A stretch of DNA of 20,813 bases from an uncultured Clostridia bacterium. GTDB taxonomy: Bacteria; Bacillota; Clostridia; Lachnospirales; Lachnospiraceae. Under the pieces are notes generated by a model. The model had not been told where the DNA came from and ran no database searches. It saw nothing but the letters and a program-made list of their open reading frames with translations. The stretch spans positions 1-20,813 of the forward strand of contig CAMZAI010000020.1 of assembly GCA_947304065.1 (NCBI GenBank), in the 5' to 3' direction. Position numbers and translations under genes: made by a program. Each line of letters begins with the position of its first letter. The first letter of the stretch is position 1. Of this stretch, positions 6,191 to 12,412 are shown piece after piece.

Positions 6191-8419
6191 GTGCAGACTT
6201 TGGAACGGTATAGGAATTTTGTCCGTCTTGAGCAGATGAAAGAGAACATCAGGGCAGGGAGGAACGAAGAGGCCCTGAAGCTGGCAGACTGCCTGAATCC
6301 GGCAGCGGTCAGGAGTAATTCGGATCTTACCATCATGTCTGATCTATATCTTGAGAGCGGCATGCTCGCGAAGGCGGGAGCCTGCCTCGACGAGCTCTAT
6401 TCGCGCAAAAAGACGCGCAGTATCCTGATGCAGCTCATCAATCTTTCGGTACGCCTCAAAAAGGTCGAGGAAGCGGAGAAGTATTACCGCGAATTCAAGG
6501 CAATGGCGCCCGACGATTTCTATAATTACATTTTCCGCTACAGCATAGACAAGATCAAGGGCAGGAACTACGACACCCTGATCGAGCATCTTGAGAAGCT
6601 CAAGGCCACGGAATACATCGATTCGTGGGCGTATGAGCTCGCGAAGCTTTATCATAAAGCAGGCAGAAAGGATGACTGTATCCGAGAGTGCGACGACATA
6701 GTCATCTGGTTCGGCGACGGCGAATATGTTGACAGGGCGAAGGCGCTGAAGGCGTACTATCTCGGAGAACTCTCGGGAGTAATGCGTCCCGACAGGACCG
6801 AAACGGCAGAGAAGGCGGAAGAGCCCGAAGCTGCTGCGGAAACCGAAAATGCACAGGCAGCCGACGATTCCGGCATTGTTGAGATCATCGGAAGCGTGGA
6901 AGAAGCGGCCGCGGCGGCATTGTCCGAAGAGGAGAATGACGACGATATGGTGGTCGTTCCGGAGAAGGAAGCAGAGCCCGAAGACGTACCGGAAGAGACG
7001 GAAGAAGCCGAAGCGTCAGAGGATGAATTTGCAGGATCAGAAGCGGTTGAAGCAATAGAAGAAGCTGTGCCCGAAGCGTCCGCAGAGGATTCCGGGGAAG
7101 AGGATTTTGCCGAGGATCTTAAGGATTTCGAGGCTGATATCGACGACATAAAGATCGCGGACGAAGTATTTGCCCAGATAGAAGGCTACGAGGGCGGCTA
7201 CATCGAGGTGGAGCCCGTGGATGTATCGGGAGTTATTAACGACGAAGACTTTGAGGAAAACAAAGCTCCGGCCGGTTCGGTGAGCGTAAAATACGAGTCC
7301 GGGGACGACGGGACAGAAGAGGAGATGCAGCTCGAGGAGGACGAGGAAGAAGCCGCAGACGAGGCCGGAGAAGATATTTACGGTGAAGATGAGTCTGAGG
7401 CAGAAGAAGAGCCCGGAGAAGACATTTACGGTGAAGATGAATCTGAGGCAGAGGAAGAACCCATAGAGGAGCCGGAAGAAGCATACGGTGAGGAATTCGA
7501 AGAGGAATTCGCAGCGGAAGCAGAACCCGCAGAAGAGCCCATAGCGGAAGCAGAACCTGCAGAAGAGCCTGCAGCGGAAGCTGAACCCGAGGAAGAGATC
7601 GAAACAGCTTCGCATACCTTCAAGGGACCGAGCGTCGCAAAGATATCTCCCGACAGCCTGCTTGCTGCCTTCCTGTCAAAGAAGGAAGCGCAGCTCGAGG
7701 ATTATTTCGGTTTCTTCGCGTACCAGCGCGACATCAGGGGACAGCTGATCAAGGTCCTTGAGATCCTGCTCAATCCCCAGATCAAGAACAAGTGCCTGAT
7801 CGTTTCGGGCGAGCATAACAGCGGAAGCAAGACCATTATCAAGGGTATCACGAAGATCCTTTATCAGAGCGGTTTCTTAAAGAGCCCCCAGGTAGCATTT
7901 ACCGAGGCAGAGAAGATGAATACCATGAGTCTTGAGGACAAGATGGAGCGTCTGCTCGGATGCTGCGTACTGATCAACAACGCAGGCAAGCTTTCGGCGG
8001 ATGCGGTCGGAAGGCTGCTTAAGGCGAATGAGAAATTTGCGGGAAGAACTGCGGTCATCATTACCGATTACAGAAGCGAGATCAACAGGATGCTGAAGGA
8101 CTATCGCGAGATAAACAGCATGTTCCCGCAGCGCGTACATATTCCTTCTTACGACATGGAGGACATGGAAGACCTGTTGTTCGTAAGGCTTAACGAGAAC
8201 AGCTGCGAGATAGAGAAGCATGCGTACCAGCTGATGCTGAAGAAGCTCAAGGCGATCGTAAAAGAAGTGCCCGAAGGAAGTCTCGCCGAGGCGGACCGCT
8301 TTATCGGCGGCGCGATCGATGGAATGGAGACCAGGAATGCGAAGAAGCTCCTGACCGGCGGATTTGACAAAGTAAACGGCAACGACCGTATAGTGACCGT
8401 TGCCGACATTGAACAGTAA
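6191..8419 (+). CDS. TPR-like / acidic-repeat / degenerate CbxX-type AAA protein
   Basis: A 742-aa soluble protein in three parts. Residues 1-195 are amphipathic helical repeats of TPR type. Residues about 200-475 are very acidic, rich in Glu and Ala and probably disordered, with internal repeats. Residues about 485-742 follow the order of the CbxX/CfqX (SpoVK-like) AAA domain: a helix pair, a P-loop-like GEHNSGSKT (540-548), CCVLINNAGKL (591-601) where Walker B would be, a segment resembling the family's sensor region (AVIITDYRSEINRML, MFPQRVHIPSYDMEDM) and a C-terminal VTVADIE. The P-loop spacing is wrong and the Walker B Asp-Glu is Asn-Asn, so it is probably not an active ATPase. Translation probably starts at GTG 6191, preceded by AGGAAAG. 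It is the third gene of the operon, 29 bp after the ABC gene. Confidence 0.78.
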   Translation: MQTLERYRNFVRLEQMKENIRAGRNEEALKLADCLNPAAVRSNSDLTIMSDLYLESGMLAKAGACLDELYSRKKTRSILMQLINLSVRLKKVEEAEKYYREFKAMAPDDFYNYIFRYSIDKIKGRNYDTLIEHLEKLKATEYIDSWAYELAKLYHKAGRKDDCIRECDDIVIWFGDGEYVDRAKALKAYYLGELSGVMRPDRTETAEKAEEPEAAAETENAQAADDSGIVEIIGSVEEAAAAALSEEENDDDMVVVPEKEAEPEDVPEETEEAEASEDEFAGSEAVEAIEEAVPEASAEDSGEEDFAEDLKDFEADIDDIKIADEVFAQIEGYEGGYIEVEPVDVSGVINDEDFEENKAPAGSVSVKYESGDDGTEEEMQLEEDEEEAADEAGEDIYGEDESEAEEEPGEDIYGEDESEAEEEPIEEPEEAYGEEFEEEFAAEAEPAEEPIAEAEPAEEPAAEAEPEEEIETASHTFKGPSVAKISPDSLLAAFLSKKEAQLEDYFGFFAYQRDIRGQLIKVLEILLNPQIKNKCLIVSGEHNSGSKTIIKGITKILYQSGFLKSPQVAFTEAEKMNTMSLEDKMERLLGCCVLINNAGKLSADAVGRLLKANEKFAGRTAVIITDYRSEINRMLKDYREINSMFPQRVHIPSYDMEDMEDLLFVRLNENSCEIEKHAYQLMLKKLKAIVKEVPEGSLAEADRFIGGAIDGMETRNAKKLLTGGFDKVNGNDRIVTVADIEQ
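7367..7600 (+). repeat. Tandem coding repeats in the acidic region
   Basis: Two 48-bp units (7367-7414 and 7415-7462) each encode GEDIYGEDESEAEEEP and differ at only a few third positions. They are followed by about two and a half 30-bp units from 7514 (7514-7543, 7544-7573, then a partial) encoding AEAEPAEEPI-like decamers. Both arrays keep the frame, so copy-number change would alter length without breaking the protein. Confidence 0.85.
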
Positions 8420-8422
8420 GTA

Positions 8423-8761
8423 TCAGACTACGAATTCGAGATCGATCTCATTCTTGAGATTCTGGCCGCCCTTTGACTCAACCTTCTTTGTTACGTGAAG
8501 GGTATAGTTTTCACCCGAGGCGTAGGCCTCGGTGGGCTCGATCTCTATTGCGTGGAGGTCGGGATTGTATGAGATCTTGGTGTCGACCTTCGCTCCCTGA
8601 CTCGTATATACCATGAGGTTGTCGTTATTGACCGTGGCGGGATTCAGGGGGATATTGAAGACGATCCTCCAGATAAACTTACCCGTGCGGAATTTAAGGT
8701 CCTGCTTGACCAGACGCTTATCTTCTCCGGAAACATTGACAATATTGAGGTAATTGGGCAT
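8423..8761 (-). CDS. Stand-alone SbsA-type Ig-like (Big_5) domain protein
   Basis: A 112-aa protein that is almost entirely one bacterial Ig-like domain. The hallmarks are FNIPLNPATVNNDNLMVY, then AIEIEPTEAYASGENYTLHV and the terminal GQNLKNEIDLEF, which correspond to the F..PVDPATV..DN, L.I.P..PL..G..Y.. and G..L motifs of the SbsA Ig-like family. These domains normally repeat in secreted surface proteins, but this one has no signal peptide, anchor or membrane segment. The start at 8761 is preceded by AAGGA at a spacing of nine bases. An upstream in-frame TTG (8809) is less likely. It converges on the TPR/AAA-like gene with only 3 bp between the stop codons. Its function is unknown. Confidence 0.8.
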   Translation of the reverse strand: MPNYLNIVNVSGEDKRLVKQDLKFRTGKFIWRIVFNIPLNPATVNNDNLMVYTSQGAKVDTKISYNPDLHAIEIEPTEAYASGENYTLHVTKKVESKGGQNLKNEIDLEFVV

Positions 8762-8853
8762 CTGTTCGGTTCCTTTCTTTATGCGTTCCTTTTGAGAATA
8801 AGTATACAAGAAAATCCGGAAAAGTAAATACAGGATTGGGTATTCTGAGGGGT

Positions 8854-8881
8854 TTACATTTTCTACTGTTGTGTTATAATT
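8854..8881 (+). promoter_or_regulatory. Probable sigma-A promoter of murA
   Basis: TTTACA (8854-8859), 16 bp, TATAAT (8876-8881). It gives a leader of about 80 nt that carries adjoining palindromes CATAATTATG (8890-8899) and GACATATATGTC (8899-8910). Confidence 0.7.
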
Positions 8882-8969
8882 GTTTTAACCATAATTATGA
8901 CATATATGTCTGAATTATGTCAGCATGATCATTAACTCGTTTTCGGAACGAATTATATAGAGGTGGAAA

Positions 8970-10265
8970 ATGGAACAATACATTATCAAAGGGGGTCGCA
9001 GCCTTGCGGGTGAAGTTGTCATCAACGGGGCGAAGAATGCGGCGCTCGGAGTTATTGCGGCTGCAATAATGACAGATGAGCCTGTTATCATCGAGAACCT
9101 TCCCGATGTACTTGATATAAATGTTTTGCTTGATGCTATCGGCGAGATCGGAGCCGTGGTTGAGAGAATTGACAGACATACGGTTAGGATCATCGGAACG
9201 ATCAACAGTGTTGAAGTAGACAACGAAAGCATGCGCAAGATGCGCGGATCATATTATCTTATCGGAGCACTTCTCGGAAAGTGCGGAAGCGCGCAGGTTC
9301 CGCTTCCGGGCGGCTGCAATATCGGCAGCAGGCCCATCGAGCAGCATACGAAGGGATTCAGGGCCCTCGGCGCGGATGTGGACATCAGCTTCGGTATGGT
9401 CAATGCCAAGGCTGATAAGCTTACGGGCAACCATATCTATTTCGACCTTGTGTCGGTAGGCGCCACGATCAATGTCATGCTTGCTTCGGTTCTCGCGGAG
9501 GGACAGACCATTCTCGAGAACTGCGCGAAGGAGCCTCATGTCGTTGATGTTGCGAACTTCCTGAACAGCATGGGCGCGAACATTAAGGGCGCAGGAACCG
9601 ACGTTATCAGGATCCGCGGAGTTGAAAAGCTTCACGGAAGCACCTATTCGATCATTCCCGATCAGATCGAGGCAGGAACATTTATGCTTGCGGCGGCAGC
9701 CACACGCGGCGATGTTCTGATAAAGAACGTTATCCCGAAGCATCTCGAGGCCATTACTGCGAAGCTTCTCGAGATCGGCTGCGAGGTAGCCGAGGACGAT
9801 GATTCCGTTAGAGTCATTGCGAACAGAAGACTCGGGCAGACACAGCTCAAGACCCTTGTATATCCCGGATTCCCCACGGATATGCAGCCTCAGATGACTG
9901 CGACGCTGGCTTTCAGCGAGGGCACGAGCATTGTTACCGAGAGCATTTTCGAAAACCGTTTCAAATATGTTGACGAGCTCACCAGAATGGGAGCGAGCAT
10001 TAAGGTTGAAGGCAATACCGCTATCATCAACGGCGTGGAGAAGCTTACCGGAGCTACGGTTTGCTCACCCGACCTCCGTGCGGGCGCGGCACTCGTTATC
10101 GCGGGCCTCGCGGCGGAAGGCTTTACGATCGTTGAGCAGGTTGAATATATTGAAAGAGGCTATGAGCATTTCGAGGTTAAGCTCAAAGAGCTCGGAGCCA
10201 TGATAGAGAGAGTCGAGGATACCGATGCAAAGGCTATCCAGAAATTCAAGCTCAAGGCCGGCTGA
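8970..10265 (+). CDS. murA: UDP-N-acetylglucosamine 1-carboxyvinyltransferase
   Basis: This enzyme transfers enolpyruvate from PEP to UDP-GlcNAc, the first committed step of peptidoglycan synthesis, in the cytosol. The 431-aa protein matches the family from end to end. It has the N-terminal NGAKNAAL with the conserved Lys and Asn, the catalytic loop PLPGGCNIGSRPIEQH with the PEP-reactive Cys116 (the fosfomycin target; Cys is present, not the resistant Asp variant), YPGFPTDMQPQ, and DLRAGAALVIAGLAAEG near the C-terminus. The start follows GAGGTGG. It is a single-gene unit between its own promoter and a strong terminator. Firmicutes often have two copies (MurA and MurZ types). The sequence alone does not tell me which this is. 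Confidence 0.96.
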   Translation: MEQYIIKGGRSLAGEVVINGAKNAALGVIAAAIMTDEPVIIENLPDVLDINVLLDAIGEIGAVVERIDRHTVRIIGTINSVEVDNESMRKMRGSYYLIGALLGKCGSAQVPLPGGCNIGSRPIEQHTKGFRALGADVDISFGMVNAKADKLTGNHIYFDLVSVGATINVMLASVLAEGQTILENCAKEPHVVDVANFLNSMGANIKGAGTDVIRIRGVEKLHGSTYSIIPDQIEAGTFMLAAAATRGDVLIKNVIPKHLEAITAKLLEIGCEVAEDDDSVRVIANRRLGQTQLKTLVYPGFPTDMQPQMTATLAFSEGTSIVTESIFENRFKYVDELTRMGASIKVEGNTAIINGVEKLTGATVCSPDLRAGAALVIAGLAAEGFTIVEQVEYIERGYEHFEVKLKELGAMIERVEDTDAKAIQKFKLKAG

Positions 10266-10277
10266 CCGGCATAATAT

Positions 10278-10310
10278 AAGAGCAGGAGATCGGATCTCCT
10301 GCTCTTTTTA
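10278..10310 (+). terminator. Strong rho-independent terminator of murA
   Basis: A perfect 13-bp stem, AAGAGCAGGAGAT (10278-10290) with ATCTCCTGCTCTT (10294-10306), with a CGG loop and a run of T. It lies 12 bp after the stop codon. On the other strand the hairpin is followed by only a weak T tract, so it may or may not also end the convergent HD-GYP transcript. Confidence 0.93.
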
Positions 10311-10328
10311 TGTCTGTTGATGTCCCGG

Positions 10329-11423
10329 TCAAAGCATCGCTTCGATGTAAAGGTCATGCTCCTTCATCAGGTCGATATAGTTCCCGTCAGCGATCTGGAT
10401 CAGGGGCCTCGAATAGCGGAGCTTGTTGATGTAGACGATCGTACCGACCGTGCCGTTGTTTAAGCGGACGCGAGTACCGAGGTAGCTCTGCGTTATATTG
10501 TCCATGAATACCATCAGGTATTTCGGATCGAAATGAGTGAGGCCGTCGGTCTCGAACATGCGCATGACTTCAAACGGACACTTGCCCCTGCGATAGGATC
10601 TCGGGCTGGTCATGGCCTCGTAAACATCGGCGATAGCGACGATCTTCGCGAACTCGTCGATCTTGTCAGCGGTCAGGTTCATCGGATAGCCGCTGCCGTC
10701 GCAGCGCTCGTGATGCATGACTGCGGTAAGCTTTATACTGTTGTCGAGATTCTTGTCCTTAAGGAAGTTATAACCGGCTACAACGTGGCCTTCAACCGTA
10801 CGCCTCTCATCGGGAGTGAGCGGCGTGGTTTTTTCGAGGATCTCCTTCGGGATCATCATCTTTCCGACATCGTGATACAGTCCGCACTGGATCAGGGTCT
10901 GGATATCCTTGTCGGAGAAGCCGAGCCATTCGCCTTCGACCGCGCAGATCAGCGAAACGTTGAGCGAATGCGCGTAAGTCGTGTCGTCAAAATCACGGAA
11001 GCAATGGAGCAGGTCGAATACCTGGATTCCGTTGCGGCAGGATGAACGAAGATTCTCGGTGGCTGCGGTAAGAGTCTCGGTATCGGCGATCTTCTGCGAC
11101 GAAACCATCTTTTTGAACTCGTCCTCCATTACGGAGACGGAACTGTTGAAGGAACTGCTGTATGCGGCGAATTCTTCGGTATCGCGAAGCTTATCGAAAT
11201 AAGAACGCTCATCGGAAGAAGCAGGCGCCGGTGCGGGCGCAGCATTTTTGTCTTCCACGTAAATGCGGAAGCTGCCTATCATATGGAAACGCATACGGGC
11301 AATGGCCTTGTCCGTGAGCGCAGAGTCTTTCGGGACGATCAGCTGGTTGGAGGTGTTGAGGATATCCTCGGCAACAAGCATGCCGGGTGCGGCTTCACTG
11401 ATATTTATACGTTTGATGTCCAT
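10329..11423 (-). CDS. HD-GYP domain protein, probable cyclic-di-GMP phosphodiesterase
   Basis: A 364-aa soluble protein. Residues 1-130 are an N-terminal segment (DIKRINISEAAPGMLVAEDI, a PAPAPA linker, then helices) of the kind often found before HD-GYP domains. The HD-GYP domain spans about 145-325, with metal-binding His152, HD at 184-185 (YHDVGKMMIPKEIL), His213, the HHERCDGSGYP motif at 237-247 and DVYEAMTSPRSYR from Asp266. A small beta-rich tail (LGTRVRLNNGTVGTIVYI) follows. All hydrolytic residues are present, so it is predicted to linearise c-di-GMP. No membrane segment or receiver domain is present. The gene starts 21 bp after the iclR stop codon on the same strand, with AGGAGG ten bases before its ATG, so the two are probably co-transcribed. 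Confidence 0.93.
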   Translation of the reverse strand: MDIKRINISEAAPGMLVAEDILNTSNQLIVPKDSALTDKAIARMRFHMIGSFRIYVEDKNAAPAPAPASSDERSYFDKLRDTEEFAAYSSSFNSSVSVMEDEFKKMVSSQKIADTETLTAATENLRSSCRNGIQVFDLLHCFRDFDDTTYAHSLNVSLICAVEGEWLGFSDKDIQTLIQCGLYHDVGKMMIPKEILEKTTPLTPDERRTVEGHVVAGYNFLKDKNLDNSIKLTAVMHHERCDGSGYPMNLTADKIDEFAKIVAIADVYEAMTSPRSYRRGKCPFEVMRMFETDGLTHFDPKYLMVFMDNITQSYLGTRVRLNNGTVGTIVYINKLRYSRPLIQIADGNYIDLMKEHDLYIEAML

Positions 11424-11444
11424 GGGGGAAATACCTCCTGCAGA

Positions 11445-12227
11445 TCATTCTTTGTGTCCCAATACGCGCGAAATGTCGCGGGCAGTCGAAAGCAGCTGCT
11501 CGGAGAGACTTTCGAGACGTTCATCGGGCATTCTGCTGACCAGCGTCGAAACGCTGAGCGCGTACTGCGGTGTGTCGTGATAATCGAAAACGGGGACTGC
11601 GATGCATCTGATACCCAGTTCGTTTTCTTCATTATCGAGGGCATAGCCTCTGGTACGGATCAGCTCGAGCTCTTTTTTAAGAGTCTTAAAATCAGTGATC
11701 GTGTAATCCGTCTTTTTGACTATATCGGATGAATCCCAGACAGACTTAACTTCTTCGGCGGGAAGATATGCAAGTATCACCTTTCCGACAGCGGAGCAGT
11801 ACATGGGACGGGTGAGTCCGACCTGCGAAGACAGGCGGAAAGACCTGGCCTTTACCGACTGGGATTCGAGCTTTTCTATGTAGAGAACATTGCTTCCGGT
11901 CTTCTTTACAAAATGCACGGTCTCGTCGCAGGCGTTGCTGAGCTGCTCGGCGTAGGGCCTGACAAGGCTGAGTATGTCCGTATTCTTGAGGATCTTTCCC
12001 GACATCTCCACAAGCTTAAATGTAAGGGTATATGCGCCGGTCTGCTCGTTCTGCGTAACATAGCCCATGCTGATGAGCGACGCGAGGAGACGGTGCACCG
12101 TGCTCTTATGGAGCTCAAGCTGCTCGCTCAGGTCGATGATCCTCATGGAACCGTGATCGGCGAGAGCTTCAAGAATTGCGAAGATCCGGTCTGCCGACTG
12201 GATCGGATTGGTAGTCTTAGTATCCAT
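11445..12227 (-). CDS. IclR-family transcriptional regulator, probable uronate/KDG regulator
   Basis: A 260-aa protein with the two IclR parts. The N-terminal winged helix runs from about residues 8-75 (SADRIFAILEALADHG, LSEQLELHKSTVHRLLASL, GYVTQNEQTGAYTLTFKL). The C-terminal effector domain runs from about 90-255 (ARSFRLSSQVGLTRPMYCSAVGKVILAYLP, GYALDNEENELGIRCIAVPV). The start at 12227 follows AAGGA at about nine bases. Two in-frame upstream ATGs (to 12272) would add residues upstream of the normal family start and lie on the candidate operator. It is divergent from the KDPG aldolase-kdgK-uxaC operon, so a KdgR-like role with 2-keto-3-deoxygluconate or a related uronate intermediate as inducer is the natural inference. 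The ligand is not proven by sequence. Confidence 0.92.
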   Translation of the reverse strand: MDTKTTNPIQSADRIFAILEALADHGSMRIIDLSEQLELHKSTVHRLLASLISMGYVTQNEQTGAYTLTFKLVEMSGKILKNTDILSLVRPYAEQLSNACDETVHFVKKTGSNVLYIEKLESQSVKARSFRLSSQVGLTRPMYCSAVGKVILAYLPAEEVKSVWDSSDIVKKTDYTITDFKTLKKELELIRTRGYALDNEENELGIRCIAVPVFDYHDTPQYALSVSTLVSRMPDERLESLSEQLLSTARDISRVLGHKE

Positions 12228-12246
12228 TTCTGATGCTTCCTTCATA

Positions 12247-12269
12247 GATAATTCCACATTGTGAAACCA
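12247..12269 (-). promoter_or_regulatory. Candidate IclR operator copy 1 (iclR side)
   Basis: Read on the minus strand it begins TGGTTTCACAATGTGGAA, just downstream of the iclR -10 box. Sixteen of 23 positions match the copy at 12375-12397, including the first nine. Its position would allow autoregulation. Confidence 0.55.
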
Positions 12270-12276
12270 CATTCTA

Positions 12277-12305
12277 ATAGTAGCATTTCCCTATTTAAAA
12301 CACAA
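12277..12305 (-). promoter_or_regulatory. Probable promoter of iclR and the HD-GYP gene
   Basis: On the minus strand: TTGTGT (12305-12300), 17 bp, TACTAT (12282-12277). The transcript would start near 12270. Confidence 0.6.
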
Positions 12306-12323
12306 GGGTTTATAGGGAAGTCG

Positions 12324-12352
12324 TTGACATTTAATAATTTCCGTAATATAAT
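12324..12352 (+). promoter_or_regulatory. Consensus sigma-A promoter of the uronate operon
   Basis: A perfect TTGACA (12324-12329), 17-bp spacer, and a perfect TATAAT (12347-12352). Such a strong promoter for a catabolic operon suggests that control is by repression. Confidence 0.9.
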
Positions 12353-12374
12353 CAGTGTATCATAAGACAAAACA

Positions 12375-12397
12375 TGGTTTCACTATACGAAACATTC
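12375..12397 (+). promoter_or_regulatory. Candidate IclR operator copy 2 (uronate operon side)
   Basis: It begins TGGTTTCACTATACGAAAC and contains an inverted repeat GTTTC-N7-GAAAC (12377-12393). It sits about 15-35 bp downstream of the predicted transcription start and immediately before the AAGGAGG ribosome binding site, a position suited to repression by roadblock or by blocking promoter clearance. Confidence 0.6.
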
Positions 12398-12412
12398 AAG
12401 GAGGTTTTCTAC

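Noticed and set aside
7037..7615. Minus-strand frame rich in Phe, Cys and Leu, resembling a membrane protein
   Set aside because: It is the complement of GAA/GAG-rich acidic codons and repeats. The hydrophobicity is an artefact of reading Glu codons backwards.
8438..8449. Palindrome GAGATCGATCTC near the convergent gene ends, considered as a terminator
   Set aside because: It lies inside the coding end of the Ig-like gene and has no T run on either strand.
12374..12412. Earlier in-frame ATG for the KDPG aldolase gene
   Set aside because: It lies within the candidate operator, lacks a ribosome binding site, and would add residues upstream of the normal family start. ATG 12413 has AAGGAGG at eight bases.
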